From contig NZ_JAQMYP010000033.1 in the NCBI RefSeq assembly GCF_028369295.1, positions 49,692 to 113,691 of the forward strand: a stretch of 64,000 bases of DNA. The letters are read 5' to 3'. A model generated the notes under the pieces. The model did not search any database. It was not told the DNA's origin and saw only the letters and a list, made by a program, of their open reading frames with translations. Below, piece after piece: positions 45,133-53,254 of this stretch; position 1 is the stretch's first letter; each line of letters opens with the position of its first letter. This stretch comes from Streptomyces sp. HD (lineage in GTDB: Bacteria; Actinomycetota; Actinomycetes; Streptomycetales; Streptomycetaceae). Both the position numbers and the translations under genes were made by a program.

Positions 45133-45876
45133 TCACCGGAGTGGTGCCATCGGTTTCTCGGGGCGGGGTGTGAGTGGAGCCAGTGTGGCGGGTTGCACCG
45201 CGTCGGCTGCGGCCGAGCCGCGCAGGAGATCGGTCAGGTCGTGAGGGTGTGCCTGCTCGGTGGTCGGAGTCGCTGCTGTGATGCGGTCCAGCCGGAAGCC
45301 CCGGCCGGCTTGTCGCGTGCGGCACCAGGCGATGAGGTACCACCGGCCGTCGGCGGTGAGCAGTCCGGCCGGTTCGACCATGCGGTTGCTTTCGCGTCCT
45401 GCCGCGTCGGTGTAGGACAGCCGCAGGGCCGTGTTGGTGGTGAGGGCCTGTTCCACCGCGGTGCGGACCGTGGTGTCGGAGGCCACGGGCAGCGCAACGA
45501 TCCGGGTGGCCAGTCTCTGTGCCGCCGCTGAGGCGGGGCCGGTCATCGAGGCCGTGATCTTCTGGGCTGCCGTGCGGGCCGCACCGGCGTACGGGGCGAA
45601 GGTATCGGTCGCGGCGAGGGCGACGGCCAGGGCGGAGGCTTCCTCGGCGGTGAAGTGGATTGGAGGCAGGGTCATGGCCGGGTCGATCGACCAGCCCCCG
45701 CCACGTCCCGGTGTGGTGCGTACCGGGACGCCGGTCTCCATCAGCGCCTGGAGGTCGCGCTGCACCGTGCGCGCGCTCACCTCGAAGCGCGCGGCGAGTG
45801 CCGCGACCGTCAGCGGCCGCGGCACGGCTGCCCGCAACTCCTCCACCAGCGCATACAGTCGGGCAGTGCGGTTCAT
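45133..45876 (-). CDS. YafY-type transcriptional regulator (HTH_11 + WYL domain)
   Basis: A 247-residue regulator. The N-terminal winged helix is RTARLYALVEELRAA, with recognition helix FEVSARTVQRDLQAL. The WYL domain contains GRWYLIAWCRTRQAGRGFRL and the R-x-x-R-I motif (FRLDRITAA). WYL domains bind nucleic acids or small ligands; such proteins often repress a neighbouring operon. It starts ten bases after the esterase stop, so both are co-transcribed and the regulator probably controls its own operon through the upstream inverted repeat. Confidence 0.88.
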   Translation of the reverse strand: MNRTARLYALVEELRAAVPRPLTVAALAARFEVSARTVQRDLQALMETGVPVRTTPGRGGGWSIDPAMTLPPIHFTAEEASALAVALAATDTFAPYAGAARTAAQKITASMTGPASAAAQRLATRIVALPVASDTTVRTAVEQALTTNTALRLSYTDAAGRESNRMVEPAGLLTADGRWYLIAWCRTRQAGRGFRLDRITAATPTTEQAHPHDLTDLLRGSAAADAVQPATLAPLTPRPEKPMAPLR

Positions 45877-45886
45877 GCCGGCGACG

Positions 45887-46825
45887 CTACAGGCCCGTGG
45901 TGGACAGGAAGTCCCGTTCGCGGTGCTGTTCCCGTTCGGCGATGGTCAGCGGGAAGAGGGTGAAGCCGTGCATGGCGCCGGCCACGACGCCCAGTTGCAC
46001 GGGGGCGCCCGCCGCCTGCCACCGCTGGGCCAGGAACAGCGAGTCGTCCCGAAGCGGATCTTCGCTGCCCACCACGATCCGGGCGGGCGGCATGCCGGCG
46101 AGGTCGGCGAACAGCGGTGAGACCTCGGGATCACGGCGCTGCTCCGCGTCCATGCCGGGGGTGACCATCTCATAGGTCCGCCGCAGGGTGTCGGTGTTGC
46201 TCAGGAGCCGCTTGGAGCCGAACGATCGCTGGCTGGGTGTCATCGACAGGTCGTAGGGGCCAAAGAGCAGGTGGGCGGCCCGGAAGGCACCGGTGATGCC
46301 GTGCCGGTCGCGAAGGCGCAGCAGCGCCACGACGCTGAGGTGGGCGCCGGCCGATTCACCGCCGATCAGCAGCCGCTCGGCACCGAACTCGGCCGCGGCG
46401 TGCTTCACCAGCCACCGGGCGGCCACTTCGCAGTCGTCGGGTCCGGCGGGAAAGGGGTGTTCCGGTGCGAGGCGGTAGTCCACGCTGACCACGGCGAGCC
46501 GGGTCTGCTCGGCCAGTCGCCACAGCCTTTCGTCCTGCCCGTCCGCGGAGCCGAACGTCCAGCCGCCTCCGTGGAAGTGCAGGTACACGCCGTCAACATG
46601 CTCCGGGACGAAGACTCGTACCTTCACCCCGCCCTCAACGAGGCGGTCTTGGCCCTGCGGAAGTCGCACCGGTGGCGTGTCGCCGCCGAGCCGGTTGCGC
46701 CTCAGGGCGGCCAGCATGGTTGCATCGGGCGTCTCCTCGCGGGCCGGACGGCTCGCCGCCGTGGCCTCGAATTGCTTGTTGAATGCCAGGGTCTCGGCGA
46801 GGCAGTCCTCATCGGTGATCGTCAT
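45887..46825 (-). CDS. alpha/beta-hydrolase of the HSL/steryl-acetyl-hydrolase type
   Basis: A 312-residue esterase. It has the HGGGW oxyanion motif (YLHFHGGGWTFGSADG), DYRLAPEHPFPAGPDD, the nucleophile GGESAGAHLS, the acid-site strand ARIVVGSEDPLRDDS, and a His in GAMHGFTLFP, all hallmarks of hormone-sensitive-lipase esterases acting on short acyl esters. First gene of a two-gene operon with a WYL regulator. ATG 46825 overlies normal family length. A 17-bp inverted repeat lies 37 bases upstream. Confidence 0.88.
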   Translation of the reverse strand: MTITDEDCLAETLAFNKQFEATAASRPAREETPDATMLAALRRNRLGGDTPPVRLPQGQDRLVEGGVKVRVFVPEHVDGVYLHFHGGGWTFGSADGQDERLWRLAEQTRLAVVSVDYRLAPEHPFPAGPDDCEVAARWLVKHAAAEFGAERLLIGGESAGAHLSVVALLRLRDRHGITGAFRAAHLLFGPYDLSMTPSQRSFGSKRLLSNTDTLRRTYEMVTPGMDAEQRRDPEVSPLFADLAGMPPARIVVGSEDPLRDDSLFLAQRWQAAGAPVQLGVVAGAMHGFTLFPLTIAEREQHRERDFLSTTGL

Positions 46826-46861
46826 GCGTCGACCATCGCAGTCGTCCGCGACAACACCCTG

Positions 46862-46878
46862 TCACCGTTTATCGGTGA
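46862..46878. promoter_or_regulatory. inverted repeat TCACCG-N5-CGGTGA before the esterase operon
   Basis: Six-bp perfect arms with a 5-bp AT-rich spacer (TTTAT), 37 bp upstream of the esterase ATG in an otherwise GC-rich 256-bp gap. Spacing places it over or next to the promoter. It is a candidate operator for the co-transcribed WYL regulator. Confidence 0.45.
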
Positions 46879-47081
46879 ACTGCGTCACACTCCTGACTTC
46901 CTGCTGCGCCACCATCCCGCCCTGCTCATGCCGTCCCTGCTGAGTGCCGGCGGGATGGGGCCAGGCCCCGCGGACGCTGCTGCTCCGGCGCCAGATCATC
47001 GTCCAGCGCACGAAGACGTGGAAGAAGCGTCGGCGGCGGAGGTCGCGAACGCCTCCATCGGAACCCGGCCGGGGCCGCGAC

Positions 47082-49628
47082 CTACGAGGTCGCCGTCACG
47101 GGCACATCCGGTTCCGACGGCGGCCTGGGGCCCGCCGCTCTCGGCAGGCTCAGCACCATCGTGAGGCCGCCGCCCGGGGTGTCCTCGGCGTGCAGGGTGC
47201 CGCCGACGGCCTCCGCGAAACCGCGGGCGACCGCCAGGCCCAACCCCACGCCCGCGCCGCGCGGGGCGTCGCCGTAGCGCTGGAAGGGTTCGAAGATGCG
47301 GTCCTTGGCCTCGTCGGGGACACCTGGGCCGCGGTCGACCACCCGCACTTCCACGCGGTTCGCGATGGCGCTCGCCGAGACCAGGACCGGGGTGTCCGTA
47401 GGGCTGTACTTCACCGCGTTCTCGACGATGTTGGCGACGGACCGTTCCAGGAGGCCCCGGTCGACGGCGACCATCGGCAGGGTCTCCGGGATGTCGAGGT
47501 CGACGCTGTCCTCGGGGACGCCGCCGAGCGCCATCGGGATTACCTCGTCGACGTCGGTCTCGCGGATGAGCGGCATGACGGTGCCGGTCTGCAGGCGCGA
47601 CATGTCGAGGAGGTTGCCGACGAGGTGGTCGAGGCGGTCGGCGCCCTCCTCTATGGCCTCCAGGAGCTCGGCCTGGTCCTCCTGCGACCACTCGACGTCG
47701 TCCGAGCGCAGGGAGGTGACCGCGGCCTTGATACCGGCGAGCGGGGTGCGCAGGTCGTGGCTGACGGCGGCGAGCAGGGCCGTGCGGATGCGGTTGCCCT
47801 CGGCGAGTTCCTTGGCCTGCCCGGCCTCCTGCTGGAGGCGCTGACGGTCCAGGACAACGGCGGCCTGGGCGGCGAAGGCCGCGAGGACCCGGCGGTCCTC
47901 GGCCGGTGGTACCCGCCCGGTCAGCGCCAGGGCCATGTGGTCGCCGACCGGTACGTCGACGTCCGCCTCGTCGGGGGTGGCGCAGGGCCGGGGACCCACG
48001 CTGCCGGCGCAGGTCCAGGGCGCCACATCGCTCTCGCGCTCCAGCAGAGCCGCCGATTCCATGCTGAAGGTCTCCCGGACCCGTTCCAGCAGTTCCTCCA
48101 GGCTGGTCTCGCCGCGCAGGACGTTGCCGGCCAGCAAGGAAAGGATCTCCGACTCGGCGCGCAGCCTCGCCGCCTGATGCGTGCGGCGGGCGGCGAGGTC
48201 GACGACTGAGGCGACGGACACAGCAACGCCCACGAAGATCGCGATGGCGACGATGTTCTTCGGGTCGGCGATCGTGAGGGTGTGGACCGGCGGAGTGAAG
48301 TACCAGTTCAGGAGCAGGGAACCGGCCGCCGCCGAGGCCAGGGCCGGGAGGAGCCCGCCCAGCAGCGCCGCCGCCACCGTCATCGTCAGGAACAGCAGCA
48401 TGTCGTTGGCGAGCCCGACGTCCGGGAGGACGCCGCTCAGCAGCAAGGTCAGCAGTGCAGGGCCGCCGAGGCCGACCAGCCAGCCCCAGATCAGGCGGGA
48501 CCGGCCCAGGCGGGCGCCCCGGTTGACGGGGAGTCCGCGTCCCTTGCCCGCTTCGTCGTGGGTGATGAGGTGGACGTCGAGGTCGGGGCCGGAGTCACGG
48601 GCGACCGTGGCGCCGACCCCCGGCCCGAAGACGTACTGCCAGCTCTTGCGACGGGAGACGCCCAGGACGATCTGGGTGGCGTTGACTCCGCGGGAGAAGT
48701 CCAGCAGGGCGACGGGTATGTCGTCACCGACGACCTGGTGGAAGGTGCCGCCGAGGTCCTCGACCAGGGTGCGCTGGACGGCCAGTTCCTTGGGCGATGC
48801 CGCGGTCAGGCCGTCGCTGCGGGAGATGTAGACGGCGAGAACCTCGCCTCCGGCGCCCTTTTCCGCGAGCCTGGCGGCCCGGCGGATCAGCGTCCGCCCC
48901 TCCGGGCCGCCGGTCAGGCCGACCACGATCCGCTCGCGTGAACCCCAGATCTTCGACACCCGGTGCTCGCTGCGGTACTCGGTCAGATATGCGTCGACCC
49001 GGTCGGCCACCCACAGCAGCGCCAGCTCGCGCAGGGCCGTCAGGTTGCCGGGCCGGAAGTAGTTCGACAGGGCCGCGTCGACCTTGTCGGGCTTGTAGAT
49101 GTTGCCGTGCGCCATCCGCCGGCGCAGCGCCTGCGGGGACATGTCGACCAGCTCGATCTGGTCGGCCCGGCGTACGACCTCGTCGGGGACCGTCTCCCGT
49201 TGCCTGACGCCTGTGATCGACTCGACGACGTCGCCGAGCGACTCCAGGTGCTGGATGTTGACCGTGGAGACGACGTCGATCCCGGCGGCCAGCAGTTCCT
49301 CCACGTCCTGCCAGCGCTTTTCGTTGCGGGAGCCGGGGACGTTGGTGTGGGCGAGTTCGTCGACCAGCGCCACTTGCGGGCGGCGGCCGAGGACAGCATC
49401 CACGTCCATCTCCGTGAAGACGGTGCCCCGGTACTCCAGTTGCCTGCGTTCGATCTCCTCCAGACCGTGCAGCATCACCTCGGTACGCGGCCGTTTGTGG
49501 TGCTCGACGAAGGCGACCACGCAGTCGGTGCCCCGCTCCACACGGCGGTGCGCCTCGGACAGCATGGCGTAGGTCTTGCCGACGCCGGGGGCCGCGCCGA
49601 GGTAGATCCGGAGCTTGCCGCGTGCCAT
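47082..49628 (-). CDS. kdpD: KdpD potassium/turgor-sensing histidine kinase
   Basis: An 848-residue membrane sensor kinase. The N-terminal KdpD domain has Walker A in YLGAAPGVGKTYAML. A USP-like domain (VVGLTGGPEGRTLIRRAARL), a DUF4118 four-helix membrane bundle (about 390-490), a GAF-like domain, and HisKA/HATPase follow, with His624 in HDLRTPLAG and the DRGPGVPDEAKDRIFEPF and GVGLGLAVARGF boxes. It phosphorylates KdpE when K+ is limiting. ATG 49628 has GAAGGG six bases upstream; a GTG six bases earlier overlaps the kdpE stop as GTGA. A 7-bp hairpin (47077-47093) spans the stop codon. The order kdpE-kdpD is the reverse of E. coli. Confidence 0.95.
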   Translation of the reverse strand: MARGKLRIYLGAAPGVGKTYAMLSEAHRRVERGTDCVVAFVEHHKRPRTEVMLHGLEEIERRQLEYRGTVFTEMDVDAVLGRRPQVALVDELAHTNVPGSRNEKRWQDVEELLAAGIDVVSTVNIQHLESLGDVVESITGVRQRETVPDEVVRRADQIELVDMSPQALRRRMAHGNIYKPDKVDAALSNYFRPGNLTALRELALLWVADRVDAYLTEYRSEHRVSKIWGSRERIVVGLTGGPEGRTLIRRAARLAEKGAGGEVLAVYISRSDGLTAASPKELAVQRTLVEDLGGTFHQVVGDDIPVALLDFSRGVNATQIVLGVSRRKSWQYVFGPGVGATVARDSGPDLDVHLITHDEAGKGRGLPVNRGARLGRSRLIWGWLVGLGGPALLTLLLSGVLPDVGLANDMLLFLTMTVAAALLGGLLPALASAAAGSLLLNWYFTPPVHTLTIADPKNIVAIAIFVGVAVSVASVVDLAARRTHQAARLRAESEILSLLAGNVLRGETSLEELLERVRETFSMESAALLERESDVAPWTCAGSVGPRPCATPDEADVDVPVGDHMALALTGRVPPAEDRRVLAAFAAQAAVVLDRQRLQQEAGQAKELAEGNRIRTALLAAVSHDLRTPLAGIKAAVTSLRSDDVEWSQEDQAELLEAIEEGADRLDHLVGNLLDMSRLQTGTVMPLIRETDVDEVIPMALGGVPEDSVDLDIPETLPMVAVDRGLLERSVANIVENAVKYSPTDTPVLVSASAIANRVEVRVVDRGPGVPDEAKDRIFEPFQRYGDAPRGAGVGLGLAVARGFAEAVGGTLHAEDTPGGGLTMVLSLPRAAGPRPPSEPDVPVTATS

Positions 49629-49630
49629 GT

Positions 49631-50314
49631 TCACCCTTCGAAGCGGTAGCCCATGCCGGGCTCGGTGATGAGATAGCGGGGGTGGGCAGGCTCTGTCTCC
49701 AGTTTGCGCCGCAGCTGGGCCATGTAGACCCGCAGGTAGTTGGTCTTGCTGCTCTGCGAGACGCCCCAGACCTCTCGGAGCAGATGCTTCTGCGTGATCA
49801 GCCGGCCCGGGTTGGTGACCAGGATCTCCAGCAGGTGCCACTCGGTCGGGGTGAGGCGTATGTCGCGACCGCCCCGTACAACCTTCTTGGCCAGGAGGTC
49901 GACGGTGAACTCATCCGTCTCGACGAAGGTCGCCCCGGGGGCCGGCGGTACCTCCTCGGTACGGCGGACTGCGGCCCGGAGCCGGGCGAGCAGTTCGTTC
50001 ATGCTGAACGGCTTGGTGATGTAGTCGTCGGCACCGGCGTCCAGCGCGGCGACCTTCTCCTCGGACGCCTGGCGGGCGGAGAGCACCAGTATCGGCACCC
50101 GCGTCCAGGCCCGCAGACCCTTGATGACGTCGGTGCCGTCCATGTCGGGCAGCCCGAGGTCGAGCACGACCACGTCGGGCTGCCGCGCCGCGGCGAGCCG
50201 GAGCGCGGTGGCACCGTCGGAGGCCGCGTCGACCCCGTACTGGCGTGCCTGGAGATTGATGAGGAGAGCCCGTACGAGCTGCGGATCGTCCTCCACCACC
50301 AGCACCCGTGTCAT
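49631..50314 (-). CDS. kdpE: KdpE response regulator (OmpR/PhoB family)
   Basis: A 227-residue regulator. Receiver domain: acidic pocket VVEDD, phosphoacceptor Asp52 in VVVLDLGLPDMDG, and Lys in ITKPFSMNEL. The C-terminal winged helix has TPTEWHLLEILVTNPGRLIT and the SSKTNYLRVYMAQLRRKLE recognition region ending ITEPGMGYRFEG. It activates the kdp operon by binding direct repeats. ATG 50314 was chosen because the fold starts at once. A hairpin separates it from kdpC; the stop is overlapped by kdpD. Confidence 0.94.
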   Translation of the reverse strand: MTRVLVVEDDPQLVRALLINLQARQYGVDAASDGATALRLAAARQPDVVVLDLGLPDMDGTDVIKGLRAWTRVPILVLSARQASEEKVAALDAGADDYITKPFSMNELLARLRAAVRRTEEVPPAPGATFVETDEFTVDLLAKKVVRGGRDIRLTPTEWHLLEILVTNPGRLITQKHLLREVWGVSQSSKTNYLRVYMAQLRRKLETEPAHPRYLITEPGMGYRFEG

Positions 50315-50384
50315 GGGTGTGTGCCTTTCCTGTCGTACGTCGGGCCTTGGACGCCGGGAGCGGTGCAACCGGCTTCATGACGAC

Positions 50385-50426
50385 GGGAGTTGGCGGACCA
50401 GGATCTCTCCCGGACCGCCAACTCCC
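50385..50426 (-). terminator. hairpin between kdpC and kdpE
   Basis: Twelve-bp perfect arms (GGGAGTTGGCGG at 50385-50396, complement at 50415-50426) and an 18-nt loop sit in the 133-bp gap after kdpC. It would end or attenuate the kdpFABC transcript and make kdpED expression partly separate. Confidence 0.6.
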
Positions 50427-50447
50427 CCCGTGGATCGGGTAACGCCA

Positions 50448-51116
50448 TCAGCGCTTGGCCAGGAGGTCCTTGAGCGCGATGTTGAGCTCCAGGACGTTCA
50501 CCCGGGGCTCCCCGATGAAGCCGAGGGTGCGGCTCTCGGTGTGCTCGTCGACGAGCCTCTCGACCTGGGCGACGGACAGTCCGTTCTTTTCGGCGATCCG
50601 GTGAACCTGGATCTCCGCGTAGGCCGGGGAGATGTTCGGGTCCAGACCGGATGCGGAGGACGTCACCGCGTCGGCGGGGACCTCGGACGCCTTGACGTTG
50701 TAGTCGGCGGTCGAGTTGTCCTTGATGACCGCGGCCTTGGCGGCCGTCACCCAGTCGATCAGTTCCTTGTTGTCGGCGGAACGGTTGGTGGCGCCGGACA
50801 GGATCAGCTTGTACTGGGTGTTGACGCTGTTGGTGCCGAGGCCGTTCTGCGGACGGCCCTGGAACCACTTCAGGTCGGGCTCCGGGGTCTCCTGGCCCTT
50901 CTTCAGCGGCAGGTTGTACGACTGGCCGATGAGCGAGGAGCCGACGACCTTGCCGTCCGCCTTGATCTCGGAGCCGTTCGCCTTGTCGTTGAACAGCCCC
51001 TGCGCGATGCCGGTGATGACCAGCGGGTAGATGACGCCCGTCACCAGGGTGAGGACGAGGAGGGCGCGCAGGCCCGCCCCGATCAACCGGGCCGTGTTCG
51101 TTACCGAGTTGTTCAT
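50448..51116 (-). CDS. kdpC: KdpC, accessory subunit of the K+-transporting ATPase
   Basis: A 222-residue single-helix subunit: N-terminal membrane helix (ALLVLTLVTGVIYPLVITGIAQ), then an external domain with GSSLIGQSYN, WFQGRPQ, the ASGLDPNISPAYAEIQVHRI core and the C-terminal RVNVLELNIALKDL. It stabilises KdpB and raises ATP affinity. It begins six bases after kdpB ends. Confidence 0.95.
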   Translation of the reverse strand: MNNSVTNTARLIGAGLRALLVLTLVTGVIYPLVITGIAQGLFNDKANGSEIKADGKVVGSSLIGQSYNLPLKKGQETPEPDLKWFQGRPQNGLGTNSVNTQYKLILSGATNRSADNKELIDWVTAAKAAVIKDNSTADYNVKASEVPADAVTSSASGLDPNISPAYAEIQVHRIAEKNGLSVAQVERLVDEHTESRTLGFIGEPRVNVLELNIALKDLLAKR

Positions 51117-51122
51117 GGTCCT

Positions 51123-53225
51123 TCACCCGATCCCGGGGATCAGAGAGATGAGCAGGTCGATGAGCTTGATGCCGATGAAGGGGGCGATCAGACCGCCGAG
51201 ACCGTAGACGGTCAGGTTGCGGCGGAGCATCTTGTCAGCGCTGACCGGCCGGTACTGCACGCCCTTCAGGGACAGCGGCACCAGCGCGATGATGATCAGC
51301 GCGTTGAAGATGACCGCCGACAGGATCGCGGAGTCCGGCGAGGACAGGCCCATGATGTTGAGCTTGTCCAGGCCCGGGTAGACGGCCGCGAACAGCGCCG
51401 GGATGATCGCGAAGTACTTCGCGACGTCGTTGGCGATGGAGAACGTGGTCAGCGCACCGCGGGTGATCAGCAACTGCTTGCCGATCTCGACGATCTCGAT
51501 GAGCTTGGTCGGGTTGGAGTCGAGGTCGACCATGTTGCCGGCCTCCTTGGCGGCCGACGTCCCGGTGTTCATCGCCACGCCGACGTCCGCCTGCGCGAGC
51601 GCCGGGGCGTCGTTGGTGCCGTCACCGGTCATCGCGACGAGCTTGCCGCCGGCCTGCTCCCGCTTGATGAGGGCCATCTTGTCCTCGGGAGTGGCCTCCG
51701 CGAGGAAGTCGTCGACGCCCGCCTCCTCGGCGATCGCCTTGGCGGTCAGCGGGTTGTCACCCGTGATCATGACGGTCTTGATGCCCATGCGGCGCAGTTC
51801 CTCGAACCGCTCGCGCATGCCGTCCTTGACGACGTCCTTGAGGTGGATCACGCCGAGGACCCGGGCGCCCCGGTCGTCCTCGACGGCCACGAGCAGCGGC
51901 GTGCCGCCGGCCTCGGAGATCCGGTTGGAGATCGTGTCGGCGTCCTCGGCGACCGTGCCACCCTGCTCCTGGACCCAGGCGATGACCGAACCGGACGCGC
52001 CCTTGCGGATCTTGCGCCCGTCGACGTCCACGCCGGACATCCGGGTCTGTGCGGTGAAGGCGATCCACTCGGCGCCCACGAGCTCGCCCTGGTGGCGTTC
52101 GCGCAGGCCGTACTTCTCCTTCGCCAGGACGACGATGGAACGGCCCTCGGGCGTCTCGTCGGCCAGCGACGACAGCTGGGCGGCGTCCGCGACCTCGGCC
52201 TCCGTCGTCCCGCGCACCGGCACGAACTCCGCCGCCTGGCGGTTGCCGAGCGTGATGGTGCCGGTCTTGTCGAGCAGCAGCGTGGAGACATCGCCGGCGG
52301 CCTCGACCGCACGGCCGGACATGGCCAGGACGTTGCGCTGCACCAGGCGGTCCATGCCCGCGATACCGATCGCGGAGAGCAGGGCGCCGATCGTCGTCGG
52401 GATGAGACAGACGAGGAGGGCGACCAGCACCACCATGGTCAAGTGGGTGCCCGCGTAGTCCGCGAACGGGGGCAGGGTCGCCACCGCCAGCAGGAAGACG
52501 ATCGTCAGCGAGGCGAGCAGGATGTTCAGCGCGATCTCGTTCGGCGTCTTCTGCCGTGCGGCGCCCTCGACCAGGTTGATCATCCGGTCGATGAAGGTCT
52601 CGCCGGGCTTCGTCGTGATCTTGATGACGATGCGGTCGGAGAGGACCTTCGTACCGCCGGTGACGGCCGAGCGGTCGCCGCCGGACTCACGGATGACGGG
52701 CGCCGACTCACCGGTGATCGCCGACTCGTCGACGGAGGCCACGCCCTCGACGACATCGCCGTCACCGGGGATGATGTCGCCGGCCTCGCAGACCACCAGA
52801 TCACCGATCTTCAGCTCGGTGCCCGCGACCTGCTCCTCGGCCCCGTCCTTGAGGAGTCGGCGTGCCACGGTGTCGGTCTTGGCCTTGCGCAGGGTGTCGG
52901 CCTGGGCCTTGCCGCGGCCCTCGGCGACGGCCTCCGCGAGGTTGGCGAAGATCACCGTGAGCCACAGCCAGGCGCTGATCACCCAGCCGAACCAGTCGCC
53001 CGGGTCCTTGAAGGAGAAGATGGTCGTCAGCACGGAGCCGACCAGCACCACGAACATCACGGGGGACTTGACCATCACCCGCGGGTCGAGCTTGCGGAAG
53101 GCGTCCGGCAGCGACTTGAGCAGCTGCTTCGGGTCGAAGAGGCCCGCGCCGACGCGGCCCTCGGCGGGCTTGTGCCCGGTGGGTACGTCGCTGTGCGGCG
53201 CCCGGGTCGGGGTGGCTGTGGACAT
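51123..53225 (-). CDS. kdpB: KdpB, P-type ATPase subunit
   Basis: A 700-residue P-type ATPase energising KdpA. Actuator motif TGESAPV, phosphorylated Asp319 in LLLDKTGTITLG, nucleotide domain (KGASGSVIAW), and TGDGTNDAPALAQADVGVAM. The final helices include LINLISLIPGIG-like residues. The ATG at 53225 (MSTATPTRAP) follows AGAGGACTCG; an upstream ATG at 53258, overlapping the kdpA stop as ATGA, would add 11 residues and could couple translation. Confidence 0.95.
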   Translation of the reverse strand: MSTATPTRAPHSDVPTGHKPAEGRVGAGLFDPKQLLKSLPDAFRKLDPRVMVKSPVMFVVLVGSVLTTIFSFKDPGDWFGWVISAWLWLTVIFANLAEAVAEGRGKAQADTLRKAKTDTVARRLLKDGAEEQVAGTELKIGDLVVCEAGDIIPGDGDVVEGVASVDESAITGESAPVIRESGGDRSAVTGGTKVLSDRIVIKITTKPGETFIDRMINLVEGAARQKTPNEIALNILLASLTIVFLLAVATLPPFADYAGTHLTMVVLVALLVCLIPTTIGALLSAIGIAGMDRLVQRNVLAMSGRAVEAAGDVSTLLLDKTGTITLGNRQAAEFVPVRGTTEAEVADAAQLSSLADETPEGRSIVVLAKEKYGLRERHQGELVGAEWIAFTAQTRMSGVDVDGRKIRKGASGSVIAWVQEQGGTVAEDADTISNRISEAGGTPLLVAVEDDRGARVLGVIHLKDVVKDGMRERFEELRRMGIKTVMITGDNPLTAKAIAEEAGVDDFLAEATPEDKMALIKREQAGGKLVAMTGDGTNDAPALAQADVGVAMNTGTSAAKEAGNMVDLDSNPTKLIEIVEIGKQLLITRGALTTFSIANDVAKYFAIIPALFAAVYPGLDKLNIMGLSSPDSAILSAVIFNALIIIALVPLSLKGVQYRPVSADKMLRRNLTVYGLGGLIAPFIGIKLIDLLISLIPGIG

Positions 53226-53254
53226 CGAGTCCTCTTGGTTCTCCATACGAGTGG

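Noticed and set aside
44879..45343. Basic minus-strand frame (RGKSKGGKACVKK) in the low-GC gap as a toxin or nucleoid-type peptide
   Set aside because: No credible start or ribosome site, and the frame overlaps the end of the WYL gene.
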